DNA of 64,000 bases from Sinonovacula constricta. Its lineage: Eukaryota > Mollusca > Bivalvia > Cardiida > Solecurtidae. The stretch spans positions 10,079,520 through 10,143,519 of the forward strand of contig CM017564.1 in NCBI GenBank assembly GCA_007844125.1, read 5' to 3'. A program made the translations under genes and the position numbers. Positions 10,160 to 23,600 of the stretch are shown piece by piece (the first letter of the stretch is position 1; each line of letters opens with the position of its first letter). Below the pieces are notes generated by a model that worked only from the letters and a program-made list of their open reading frames with translations, did no database searches and was not told where the DNA came from.

Positions 10160-13100
10160 ATGCCACCACCAGGCTAGCACACCGTAGGGAGGGCATCACA
10201 ATGGTGGCACAGGGATCATCCATGATATATTTGCACACAACAATTTTCCTAAACATTCTGATGTATACTTGTACAATAGATTACAGGTTTTTCTGTCTTT
10301 GGAAAAGATCAACTTAGACTGCTGTTTAAAGATAGTGGTGGGTTAGCTATGAACTATGGAGATGTAAGGGTACTGGTGTCTCCAACAAGCAGAGAAGATA
10401 TATCCATAAAAGATTAAAATATAAACAGAAATTAACAGAAAAGACTGCTATGATTAAAGTTGTGAATTACTTTTGATTTCACAAATGTTTAACTATTTAA
10501 CCGTTATTATCAATGTTCTGGTTCCAGTTTTCTTTGTTAAAAAATGTTTTTTGCACCTTTTAGCAGATTAATTAAACTGTTGTTGAAATCGAGTTTGATC
10601 ATGTTTTTTATGTATTTTGATAATTTTCACATTACTAAATTAATTGATATTTATGATCAAAGTTTTTTTTTAAATTTTCACTTAATTGAGGAATCTCGTG
10701 TCAAATTAAGATATTCCTGTTTTAAATATGTATATCTGATGATTTCATTTTTTGAGTACATTAGTTTCATTGATGTTAAGTTTTCTTGACTGAATTATCA
10801 TTTTATCTTTAAGTATCTTGTTAACTATAACAACTATAAGTTACAATTAATGCTTCAAAATTTATTTAATAGTCATTTTTTTTATTTAAAGCCTTACATT
10901 GAAAGAATGAGACAGATTTACACCTTGTTATGCAAGGGTTTCCAGGGGGAAAAAAAAACCCGGGTAAATACCAACACAGATGACAACATAGTTTGTGTGT
11001 AATTTTTAATCAATATCTCAAGATATTTTTATATAAACTTGCTTGTATCAGTGTGAAGAAAAAATAATTTAGCTATAAAGTAAAGGGTATCTTGCACCAT
11101 ATCATCTAGAATGGCTTCCGGAGAATCTAGGGGTGCCTGGAAGCTACCATTGTGCCTCGCCTGAAGGTGTACTTTATAGCGCCTGATTACAGGGTGTGGG
11201 TTAATTTCATCAATATTACTTGTGATGGATGATAGATGCTTCTACATGGTCCCCCTCCACCAGTTAGACTACCACGGAGATCAAAGATAGCGCCCCCCTA
11301 CCCCCCTCGTCCATTTGTTCACTGTAACACAGCTGTCTATCCACCCCTACCCTCTCCCTTTTCATGTATAACATGTAACAATGTGAAATGTAGCATATAG
11401 AATTGCTTATGGGAAGTATCTTCTAGCTTTTTCTGGCAACTGTCAGGTTTTTATTTTGTAAATTGTGTATGAAATCTTAGTTTGAAATACTGCAATGTGT
11501 CAATTTTTTAATATCAGCTTACTTGTTAACAATTTCTAATGCTAGTCATTGAACAGTGCTAATTTGTGTATTAGATTCTAGACTTTAAATTTGTTCCTCT
11601 GCGAGTTCTGACCTACAAAATTGCTTTGATTTAAAAATGTTTATTGGGCCAAGTATTTGATAAAAAAAGTTTTTAATTATATAAGCAGAATGAATTATTA
11701 GCAAACGTTTTAAAAGTGAAACAGTTACATAGGAAGGTAGAAGACAGTTCTCATAGGCTTTCTTTATGACATTCTTGGCAGCATGGTTCAACAGGCGTAT
11801 GCAGTTACACAGCTTTTAACTACAGTTCGAAGTTCAAAATTGATTTTAAAGAACCTGATTGGTCAGTTGTCAGTAAAAGTAGATAAATCTCGGCCAGTCA
11901 GCTCCCTGCAAATGTGAGCAAATTTAACCCTTAGCCAGTATAACACATATTGATCAAGCTTAGGCAAAGGTCTAGATCATGATGGAAACTTTTGGCTGCA
12001 CAATCTCTAGTTATAGGTCTAGTTTTCTTTTATCTAGGTTTAAGTGTATATCTGAGAATTAGCTATTAGGACTTTAATTAAGATTTTTTTTGGCTTTTAA
12101 GATTTTTTTAGCTATTAAGTGATGGATTAAGATTGGAGTTATGTAACTGCAGACCATGTTTGACCTGTTGTCATGGCTTAGACACACCCAGGATGCCTTG
12201 CACTGTACCACATCCTGGCTTCAGCTTTAATAACTTTACTTACAGTTCAACAATTGTGCAGCAATGCTGTCTCAAATGAGTGAAGTCAAGATGTTTGGTG
12301 TAATATTTAATGATGTAGTCAATTACTGCACTAGTTTGTCTGTGTTTTTGATTTGCACAGATGACTGCAGATACTGCAAAGACTTATTTTTAGCCAGTTT
12401 ATAAGTAACAACCATTCTACTTGGTAACAAAGTATCTGATTGGAAAACAAATATAACAACAAATTTTATTGGTCAATTGCAGTAATGAATCTGATTGGTC
12501 AATAATTATGCATCAACAGATCTGATTAGTCAATACAATTACAGCAACCAATGAAAACCCTTGATCCATCATCTGTAGGCAGTGTTGCTGCTCCTTAAGA
12601 TTTATTTTACAGCCTTACTGCTAAAGGCTCCTATTTCACAAAGGCAAGCTGTTATACAAATTTGCAGGAAACAATGAAAATATATTGTACAAAAGCTGTA
12701 ATATGACTTTTTTCATTAAATTGTTATGAGCTTTGTTAAAGTTTTTTTTTTTTTAAACTGTTTTGTGGTATTGTTTTAAGTTACAGTTGTGAACAGTTGT
12801 TTGGTATAAACCTTTTCTTTAAAAATATTAGATATTGTAAAACAAGTATGTTTTCAGATATATGTCCTAAGAAAGAGCCAGTTCCCATTTTCTTGGTTTT
12901 TGTAAGCAATAACGCTGGTTTTTGTTGATGAATACTGAAATCCATAAATGACTGGTAAACATTAGGTTGATTTATCTTTTTTTTTAATGTGTTCATTTGT
13001 AAATTTTATATACTCAACTATTTCAGTATATGGCCATTTAAACTATTGTCTTAAGCTTTCCTTTTAAATGTGTGACAATAACATTTTTTGTTAACTAAAA

Positions 13101-15191
13101 TAATAAAATAGATTAAAAAAAAACAACTTATAAAATAATTATATTATTTTAATTTGAAGAACAAAATAAAAGATACTAAATTTTCATGGGTAAATTTTAC
13201 TTCTAATGTTAAGAAATTTCATAATAACAATAAAAACAAGACTCCAGTTTGATAACAGTATTCTATTGGCCATGCGTAAAAGCCACTATGCAATTCATTC
13301 ATGCAATCTTCATTTATGTTTTTTTCTTTCTGTAACCCAACACATGCAATTATCAGCTCATTTATTTCTGAAAAGTTTTTCTACTCTTTAAACTGTTAAC
13401 ATTTTTTTCCTTTTTATATTAGGATGCTAAAAATATATAAAAGCTATTTAAACTTTGTTTGAACTAAATTTAAAGTCTTGACATAAGGTGCTGTTTTTTT
13501 TCCCTTACATTGTAAAATGTCTGCTGTTGCATTTATAAGCTGCCTGATTTGAATTTAGTTTATTATTTTCATCATTCTTCATTATGATAAATCATTTTCC
13601 TTTACATCTTAGGCTTTATTTCAAACTCATCAACAGAAAAAGTCATCGCTAAAGGGTCACAAATTTCGATTATGTCTTTGTACTTTTATTAATTAAAATA
13701 AAAACAATAAAAACCTGGATAAAAAAAAAAAAAATACTCACCATTTTGCATATACATATGTGCTCTCAATAAAAGTGAAAGAAATCTTTTGAACTTAAGA
13801 AATGTGCTATTAGCATTTTTGTTGTTGTTATGTTTGAAAATAAAGGAGCTCTATTTTAAGTTAATGTGATTTTAATTATTTTACATATCAAGTATATTTT
13901 AACGATAAAAAAACCCCTCCCAGCATGCCATTAGAAAATTAAAGTTTTTATAATGTGCACGCATTTTACATTGGAATTAAGATTTCAATGTTATTATATT
14001 TCTTCATTTACTATTGTTTTGCAAATGCGGTTGCACAAGGTTTAAAGATGGACCATTGTTACTGGTTGTATTCTTACTGATTTTGATTGGCATTGCAGTG
14101 ATGAGAATAATTTAATGAAATCAATAAAGACTTAAAATTAGTTTGTTAAATGCTAGAAACTAGAAAAAAAATGCTCTTTTTTGGTTGTTGTTGCTAAGTT
14201 TTATTTTTTGATGGAATTTTTTTTTTATTTTAATTGTTTTTATATTACTGAGTAGCAGGAAGCTACTGTGTTTGAGTTGCACATATTTTTGTGTATCTTT
14301 TTCTCTCCGATATATTGACTGAATGACTTGAGCATCATTTTTCTTTTCTTGCTTTTTTCTATGATTTATTGCTCATTTCTTGGACATAATTGATTATTTG
14401 ATCTGATTAGACACTTGTTAGTGCAGAGTCTCATTTGAAATGTAAAACTCTAGATTAAAACTAATTATTGTATAAAATCCTTTATTTCAACAACAAACCC
14501 AGTAATATGGTACCATTAAAAGAGTAATTAATGCACTTGATCTATTATTTTAACAACAAACCCAATAATATGCTACCATTAACACAGTAATTAATGTACG
14601 TAATCCTTTATTTCAACAACAAATCCGATTATATGGTACCATTTAGAATTATCTTTAAAAGACAATGAGTATTATATTTGGTAGGGCCTGGTTGAGAATT
14701 CTGGGATACTTTGCTAGAATTGTCCACTTAATGTTATCTAAACCTTTGTTTAATCATCTAATTATCAGTTAACGAGGTTCCTCTATAGTTATATTAATAG
14801 TGTATGTTCTGGACCTAGGCAACTTATTTATGTGTGATTGATAACATGTGTTAGTTTCATATCCTTTCACTTTTTCTTCATTGCATCAGGCATCATAGGC
14901 TTTTATTAATGGGTATAGATAGCATGTTTGTTAGTTGAATGAAAAAATGATTCAAATAAATACAATTGTTAATGCTTTACAGTACTTGCTTTATCCATAA
15001 ACTGTCTGGTGAAATGAATAAACCGTGTCATTATAATCATTATGTATGCGTGGACTCACAAGTATTTTGACTATTAAAATAACTTAAAATTAATGAAGTC
15101 TTTTTATTCTTCTCCCTTCTGTTTGTTGAACTGTCTTATGAACTGTTTTGATCCTGAAAACAACAAGTATTTATTAATATATTTATATACT
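10160..15191 (+). other. MTHFSD 3' UTR and AT-rich intergenic DNA
   Basis: No protein-coding exon was recognised. AATAAA hexamers occur at about 13102, 13697, 13768 and 14122, so the 3' UTR could be long. The polyadenylation site cannot be chosen from sequence alone. A GC-richer island at about 11095-11360 is unexplained. Several ATTGG/CCAAT pentamers cluster at 12430-12560. Confidence 0.5.
14471..14645 (+). repeat. Three-copy tandem repeat, unit about 70 bp
   Basis: The unit contains tttatttcaacaacaaaccc, agtaatatggtaccatta and gtaattaatg. Copies start near 14471, 14546 and 14613; the last is partial. Confidence 0.75.
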
Positions 15192-15497
15192 GCACCTGGT
15201 TGTGCAATCCGTATAGCGTTGGCTCCAGGTACGGGAGGCCCCGGGTTCAATCCAAGGCCGTGACATACCAAAGTCGTCAAAAAAGTAAAGCACCCTTGCT
15301 AACGCTCAAGCAAACATAAGGGTAGTTCCACAACTGGTTGGCCCCTTGTCAGGACAATGTGACTGGGTGTGGTATCATACCAGGTGTTCACGGCATGCTA
15401 TACACAGTGAAGGCAGCACTATATCTGCTTCGAGTAGAAACCATCTCCAGATACCTGAAATACTGTTGGTGGGAGGATAAACCCAGTAATTAAACTT
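15192..15497 (+). mobile_element. SINE type 2, full length
   Basis: Head cacctggttgtgcaatccgt (A box worn), B box ccgggttcaatccaagg, body ggtgtggtatcataccaggt and cacagtgaaggcagcactat, 3' end gttggtgggaggataaaccc. Confidence 0.87.
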
Positions 15498-16862
15498 ATT
15501 CAGTGATATATCTGGTAAAAACAAAATTTATTTCCAAGAACCTTAAATGACATGCATTACAGAAAAAAAAACTAATTTTTGTGAAGAATAAACATTGCAA
15601 GCTGTATAAAATAAAATTCAGTAGGTGAGATTAAATTCCAGGACAATTACAAAATATCTGTTATTCCTAAATTCAAACAAGATTAAAGACCATGACGTTT
15701 TTAAAATAATGGAAGTGACTTCAAGCCAATGTAGTTCTTTAAAACATGGTTCTCTTTCTCAATTTTTTTTTCTTTAGAGCAAACATTCAAATTTCATAAA
15801 AATGTGGTTTAGAATTAAAGATAACAAAACATTTTTTCTAGATTTTTTTATTTCTAAAATAGATACAAACATGCATATGCAGAAATGATAATTATTTCAG
15901 TGTTGAAAAAAAAAAAGGGTATCTGCTACTTTCAATCTGCCTCTTTGGTTCATAAAAGTTAAAAGTTGTAAAACTTTTTTGAACAAAAAGTTGAACTTTC
16001 TGTAGCCTAAGGATAGGTAACTTTCCACAGCCCCAATATTAAAAATAGCAGATATGCCCTTTAAATACAAAGCGTACCTGTAATTAGCCTTCAACCAGGT
16101 TATATTCTTGGAGTTATAATTCAGTAAAGCTCAACTTTGTAATAACATACTTAAGATAAATGAATCTGTTTTTATAATTCATCATGTAAAAGTCGGTTGA
16201 CATATATGGTAGGTGTGTACTTGCAACTCCTAAAAATAAACAAAAGTATGAAAATATTTTTAAAAATATTGTTTTAAATAAATGAAGCTAAAGAAAGGAT
16301 GCCTAGCACTTACACTGGTTTAACTTTTCATCACTTTTTACCATTTAAAATGGTAAATTTTGAGCTAAATTTTCTTGTTTACCAGTTGGTTCATATTCCA
16401 ATAAAAAAAAAAAATAACTGAAAGAAAAGAAAATGATACTTTTTTGTGTTAGTTAAACTGCATAGCTGATGCAATTTTTTAACTTCTGTAACCTTGATCT
16501 TTTCATAGTTTTCATACATGTATCTATAAAATCATAGAGACATGAGTGAATTCAATTTATTTTATAAAAAATAAAGCTTATCTTTCCGTTTGGGAACATT
16601 AAGTACAATGAAAACTGGCTGACAGGCCCTTTAGAGTTGTGTGCACACTGTTAACATTTTTTTTTTCTTCTCTAGAAACGAATTTTAATGCCTCTTTTTA
16701 CGTTAAATGTCAGATTTAGGAAAAAAACAATGTACGTTTTCCCTTAAAATACCACAATACAGTTGTCTATGACCGATACTATCGGCCATAGTCTCTGCGG
16801 TTGGTTTAGTCTAAGGGTCAATTATGGTCTGGAGAAAAAATGGGAAAACTTTACTTTGCATG

Positions 16863-16920
16863 GATAAGACGCACCCCCCACTTTTTTATCTTAATTTGGG
16901 GCAAAAAAACGTGTCTTATC
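16863..16920. repeat. Short inverted repeat with GATAAGAC ends
   Basis: GATAAGACGC at 16863-16872 faces GTGTCTTATC at 16911-16920, with a C-run and a G-run inside. It could be a small MITE; only one copy was found here. Confidence 0.4.
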
Positions 16921-19794
16921 AATGAAACTTTACGGTACATAATTCCATAACTGAACCCTATTACAACTTTTATTATAACATCAAAAAACACAACCTGGAA
17001 TAAAAAGTAGCAGATCCTCAACAAAATATCACAGATGAGTCTGGAATATAGAATCTGTAGGAAAAAAAAAATACTAAAAAAACCCCCAAAACTTTGAAAA
17101 AGACAATTTACCTTTGATAAATTGGGATCTTTAGTGCATACAGCAATGCATTACAGAATTGGGGTGCTACATGGTAACATAAGACCCTCCAATCTTTCAT
17201 AATTTTTTTATGCATTTCTGTGGTATATTTATCCAAAATTGGTGCATTTTTGACATAGAAATCTGGAAATTATGAGACTAATTTATTATTATAATTATTA
17301 ACAGAAAACTTTGTCTATAATCAAAGCATATTAAAAGCTACAAGCAGAAATTTATTATAAAGAAATCAACATCTTGAGACAAAATGACAAAATATATTTA
17401 AATTTTTTTTTCACTGTTTCCACTTCTTAAACAAGAAGAAACAATAAGTCATGACATACCTCTTAATGAAACTAAATATATCACGAAATCTACTCGGGGG
17501 TTAAAAAAATACACACAGTTCTAAAAATAACTGGAAAGCTCCTACATTCTATCTCTTAAACATAATATCACAAAATAAAAATTCCACAACTTCCTCAATA
17601 AATGCACAATTCTTGATTCAAAGGCATCTAGCATAAAAAAATATACAAACAAAAGTGAAATGTAAAATTATAAAATTCCATCTTAACTTACTTAATTACT
17701 CATTTACAAGAACATCTTACCAATATTAAAATATGTTTATTTAGAGAAAAAAACAACAACACCCAACAACATACAAGCAACAACATACTTTCTCCCAGAA
17801 AAAAATACATAATAACTAATCTATTCTGTAAGAGTAAAATATGATATGAACATTTGTCCAAATTATCACTGTCTTTGTACGATACCACATTTTTTTTTTT
17901 AAATTAACATTTAATAACAATTACAAACTTAGTTCAGTTTAAAATTAAAAATATTTTGAAATAAAAAATAATTACATTATTATTGAAACAAAATTTCACA
18001 ATAAATTACTATGAATGCAGAATTTCTGAAAACAATATTAATCATACCTACATGCAGTCACAGAAGACTTAATCAAAATTTAATATTTTGCATTTACTTA
18101 AGCGAAGTAACTTTTTTAAAATATTTTTCCACGATTATCATGAGTGTACAGAAACTACACGATTACAAGGACTAGTTGTGTGTTCTATGTAGGAAACGAA
18201 CATGAGCAAAGACATCACATAAACAGTCAACGTTGTCATGGAAACAAGATATTTAAATATAAAAATCAACACAAAAATTCATCATGAATTCTTCAGCATT
18301 CAGGATATAACTACAAGTTGATTATGTAGACGTATCACAAGTATTTGTGTAATAAAATTGGTGTAAATGTATTGTTTGCATAAGAGTAAATTTTTTCCTA
18401 CATAAAATAGGTAAATAAATAATTCAACATTTAAAATATAACAGCCCAGAAGTCACAACAGAATTGTGTAACACAAGGTTTGTCAAGTGATGGTATAAAG
18501 TTCACTTAAAAACTAAACTAAATGACAACAAAATCAACATACACTTAATCATACATGTTAATTTCCTTAATCTATATATCACAACACTTGTATAAGTATA
18601 TGACATTTCCAATTAACAAAATTGTGTTCATCTAAAAGTCAAAATAAAAATTAACAAAACATTACAATACTATCTCAGAAAAATATTCCAATTTATTACA
18701 ATTATAAGTTTTAAATGGCAATTATTAAATTATGCATTACTTTGATAATAAACAAGACTAATTATATGTTTTCAGTCCGGGTTTGAAGTTTCCCACTTTT
18801 ATCTTAAGTCATTCAGGACAGGGTTATTTTAGTTTTATTTTGTTTGAAACAAAGATAAAATTCTTAGGTTACTTGAGCGTTAACTGGAATGTTCTAAGTA
18901 ATGTTAATTTTGTTCAAAACATTTTGTTTAAAACATTAAAAAAAAGTGTGTTCAAAACATTTTGTTTAAAACACTTCCAAGAAAATTACAAATAAAAAAA
19001 GACATACCAAGTCAACTTATGATGACATATTTCTCCTAGAAATATCACATGATTTTAATTTCACACAAATCATACTATTAATATAAAAATAATCTAAATA
19101 CATCTTTTCTTTTCATACATCTTATCTTTTCATACTAATAAGAAGTACATTATCTACATGATACAAAGAGCATAATTCTTACCAAATCCTCAAGTAATAT
19201 GTGTTTACATAAAATGAGATAACTTCTAATTCTAGCCATTCTTCTGCCAAAAAAAAGTAAAATAATTTATAAAAGTACTAATTTAATTTGATTTTAAGTT
19301 TCTAAATTATGCTAGAAACATGCTCACACAAAAAAAAAACATCTGAAGGTTAACTAAATTTGAAACAAACAAAATAAATTTTTCAAATCATTTTTTTTTT
19401 CTAAATCTGGGAAGAATTCTACCAAAATGAAAAAAAAACACAACACTATGATTTAGGTATCTATATTCCTATTATAACAAAAAGTTATTAAAAATAGATT
19501 CACTAGTATAGTCATTAGATTTGCATAGCATAGCACAATTAAATACCGAGCTACTACAATACAAAAATATAGTTTTATCACTTTCATAAACGTGTTAAAG
19601 AAAATTTAACATGTATCACATTGTTGGTTGCATCTAAAACAGCACACACTAACAAACAAATAATGCCAACTAAAGCGGGCTATTCCCAGTGTATTTTGTT
19701 GTATTAAGGGGGCATTACTGTTATGATTCAAAGTACAGTGTGTTAGCTCCCTTGTGGGTAGGTATTCATATAACAGCTTCTTTAGAAATATGAA

Positions 19795-19800
19795 TTTATT
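19795..19800 (-). promoter_or_regulatory. Candidate polyadenylation signal of the LRR isoform
   Basis: TTTATT on the plus strand reads AATAAA on the minus strand, about 280 nt past the stop codon at 20080. Many AT-rich matches occur by chance, so this is a candidate only. Confidence 0.3.
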
Positions 19801-20079
19801 GACTTTTTAATTTTTTTTTTTTTTATAAAGTATAAATGATAATACCTACACTCCTGAAATATAACTAATATATATTTCAATTTGAATAAAAGGGACACAT
19901 ACAAAGATTTTGACTAATGATAAAAATGAAAAATCTGCCACTCACACAAGTATGAAATCCAGAAATTATTCAGAAAAAAAATTCTTCTGAATCCTACACT
20001 GTTACAGATCTGTATCTCTTCTTAAGCATTTAAAACATAAAAGCTGTTAAAACTGATATAAGCTATAAGAACAAGCAAG

Positions 20080-20686
20080 CTAGCATTTATTTAGTGCCAA
20101 AAACTGTTGAATTTCATCCCGTGTATCATCAGATATTGTATTTCCTTCCTGAAGTTTGAGATCGGTAATTGATGTGTTATTTTTCACTAGCTCGATCAGC
20201 GATTTCCCTCCAGCTTCTGTCAACCCACAATTCTCCAGTACAAGTGTCTTAAGCCCTGCATTCACTCGCAGACCTTTCGTCAGGTGAGCCACGCCCTCGT
20301 CCCCCATGTTTGTTCCTTCAAGATTCAGAGTCTGCAAGGTCTTGTTATCCTTCAATGCATTTCCCAGCATCTCCCATCCTGTTGGTGTGATTCCCGTATT
20401 TCCAGTTAGGTTGAGAGACCGTAGCGTTTTATTCTTTTTAAGTAGGTGGCTGAATTCGGTAACGGCTGCATCTGAAGCATTAGTATTCCCAAGGTCAAGG
20501 TTCTTCAAGCAGCTACCGTTGTTTTCGCTAAAATCGACTTTCTCGCCTTTGTCTGCTTTTGTTATGGTTTCAGCGGGTGTCATATAACCTGAGCTTTGGC
20601 GCAGGAATGAAAATGGATCCTTGGTGTTTAGGATGGCGTTGACAAGAGTCTTGCAACCATCGTTACCCAAGGGATTGCCGCTGAGT
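20080..20686 (-). CDS. LRR terminal exon (RI-type leucine-rich repeats)
   Basis: Acceptor tttttccag precedes 20686; stop TAG at 20082-20080. It enters in phase 2, rebuilding T-L-S-G-N-P-L-G-N-D-G. About 202 codons hold five or six repeats of the L-x-x-L-x-L-x-x-(N/C/T) type, for example LRSLNLTGNTGITPTGWEML, LQTLNLEGTNMGDEG and LKTLVLENCGLTEAGG, spaced about 28-30 residues apart. A low-complexity insert separates the early repeats. The end, ISDDTRDEIQQFLALNK, is a typical LRR-capping helix. It is similar in style to LRRC34/LRRC74/tropomodulin-like proteins; the exact family is unresolved. Confidence 0.9.
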
Positions 20687-23600
20687 CTGGAAAAAGGTAA
20701 GAAACAATTTTAAAAAAGATCTCAATGTTTGTTTCTTATGATGACTTATCCAGAGATGTATGATAATTACATTTTCTTAAATTAAATTACAAACTAATCT
20801 AACATCAGTTCCGTTATAATCGTTAACGATTACAACTTTGTTGCATATACAATACTCTGTATTATGTCTTAATAATTAAACAATATTAACTAACCTGCAA
20901 AATCATACCACACAAATGTACCATTGTCACAGATGTGGATAATGTTCATACAAATAACAATGGGCTAACTTCTAAAATACTAAAAATGTGCCTTATTTAA
21001 AAACTTGGCATACCAGAAGTTAATAATAATTCTTAATTTAAACAAGAACACACTATAAATTAAAAATTCACACATTCTTTAAACAGTAAATTCCCCTAAA
21101 CTGGACTCCCTCAGCACATGAAAAAAATGATAAATGTCTGCGTTGGAAAGGAGGTCACATTGTAAAAGGCTTTCCATTTTTCATCATTATTTTCAGTAAT
21201 AAATATCTACTGATTTTATCTGCCAGGACATTAAGTTTTTTGTAAAATCTACCAGACAATTATGAAAAATAGCGCGTCAACTTACGTCAATGTGTCTATA
21301 CCCGGATTCTTTTGTATGGTGGCCGCTAAAGGAGCCATGGACTTCGGTCCGAGTCTGTTCTGGCTGAAGTCTAAGACTTTAAGTCGAGAGCTGGTCTTCA
21401 AAAAAGAGGTGGCAAAACTTGGGAAGTTGGTGTCGTCAAGGCTACAGTTACGTAGGGTGACGCCAGTGATGTCATAGCGACTGTTGATGTTGGTGGCAAG
21501 TTCCGTTAGCTAAAAAAATAGGCATAAATATCTTGGTAATATAATAAGTATATAAAAAATAGGCATAAATATCTTGGTAATATAATAAGTATTTAATAAC
21601 ATAGGCATAAATATCTTGGTTATATAATAAGTATTTAATAACATTGGCATAAATATCTTGGTTATATAATAAGTATATAAAAAAATAGGCATAAATATCT
21701 TGGTAATACAATAAGTATATAAAAAATAGGCATAAATATCTTGGTTATATAATAAGTATATAAAAAAAAATAGGCATAAATATCTTGGCAATATAATAAG
21801 TATAAGAATTATTCAAAGTTTCAAATATTTTATGACCACACAGATGAATTTCCACAAGAATATTGGTCATACACATTTATTTTCTTTTGTAGAGAATCTT
21901 AAGCACTTTCTGTCAGTGTAGGAATACATTAGACTTCCATGTATAAACAATATGGCTGAAAAAATACATCATAGCAGACAATAATAAGAAAAGGTCTTAT
22001 AAGAATTATCACTGATATTAAAATTTAAACCACCTCTAGACAAAGGCATTCAAAGTAAATGTAAAGTGACAAAAAAACAACAAAGACAAGACATTACAGA
22101 CACACACACAGAAAACAGTTACCGCCTTGGAACGGTCAGTTAGCAAAAAGACTGACTGATCAATGTAGGGTCACAATAGTACAAAAAAAGTTAAATTGAA
22201 ATACAGAATAGCAGTCTCTTTGTCAGTGGCCATATCCCATTCAGATCACAGCAACCTCGGTCACAAATAAGAAACAAAAGAATCGGTAGAACCGATGGAT
22301 GCTCGCCAAATAAATTCTAGTTCCAAAAGGACTTTTTTTAATGCTCCTGACAAAATTTTTAGTATTAAACATAACAAAGGCTCCAGACAAAATTTAAGTA
22401 TTTAAAATAACAAAGGGAAATAATAAATTAAGCAAAAACAGAGTTATGGTTCTTGTACAATGCACATTGCACTTCTCCTCATTAAGATTTATCTGCCTGT
22501 GAAGTTCCATGTTGACAACTCTTACAGTTTTTGTGTTTCGCTCCAGACAAAATTATGATGGATGGACAGATGAACAAACAAACAGACGGAGGAATGAACG
22601 AATGGTAAGGTAGGGCAGACATAGCAGCGACTATATGCTCACCTTTCAGGGAGCATAAAAAAGAACATTGTGTTTGACAAAAGAGATATGAATAGAATTA
22701 TAACATTATGATGGAATTTTTTCAAATGGTAATAACCTTAGTAGTTTTACTGTATTCATATAAAGTCTGTTTATTACCTGGTCCCCGTTCAGTTTGACGC
22801 AAGCCAGTTTTATATCCTGGTCTTCTTCTACCATAGGTAGGATGCTTCCATAGTGTGTCTGAGGTATTAACGCCTGTTCAGTCTTCGCGGGAGCTGATAA
22901 AAAAGAGGAAATTATGAATTGGAAATGAGCTGCGTTTATATTTTTAATGCAATTTAATCATGCAAAGCAATTTAACAATGGTCATTTAGCAACTGTTCTG
23001 CTCTGCTTGGTGCAGGAAGAATCCGGACACATGTGTTGTTTTTTTTTTATATACATCGCAGTGACCAATTATGATCAACGTCCAGCTATTTGGTGGAGGA
23101 AGACCCCAGACAAATGTCTGTGAGGAACCACCAGTTACAAATAGGCAACTCTACCACTACACCACGGGATATTAACCATCTTTATTAAAAAAATTTTAAC
23201 TAGTACCACCGCATACATCATGTCCAGACAGAGCCATTATATCATCATCATACCTCATGTTCAAAAGGAAATAGTTCTAAGCTAAGCTTCAATTTTAAAT
23301 AATTATCATGAATTTTTATGTTTATTTACACTTATATTTAAACAACATAGCTAAGAGCAACCCTCATGCCATTAGTAATCTTCTGTGATATTTATTTTTA
23401 ACCAACTTGAAACTAATGCTCGCCAAACTAATTCGCAATTAACAGCGAGGGTAAATAAGTCCAAGTAAGTAAAGTATGCCACGGGCGCCCTAGACACGTG
23501 TGTGTGGAATCTTCGCATAAAAAACAAGCTGGAATACCTCCACACAGAAAAAAGGTTTTTGCAATTGTTGAAGCTCGAACCCACGAGTAAAGGGGCTGGG

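Larger units (their letters stand above)
15498..20079. other. AT-rich non-coding DNA, including 3' UTR of the ERICH3/LRR gene
   Basis: No exon was recognised on either strand. On the minus strand this follows the LRR stop codon, so its right-hand part is probably 3' UTR; how far it extends is unknown. A short hairpin lies at 16863-16920. Poly-A and poly-T runs are frequent. Confidence 0.5.

Noticed and set aside
9090..10256. Minus-strand frames over the last MTHFSD exon
   Set aside because: They overlap the RRM exon, which is clearly coding on the plus strand, and SINE sequence; they show no domain.
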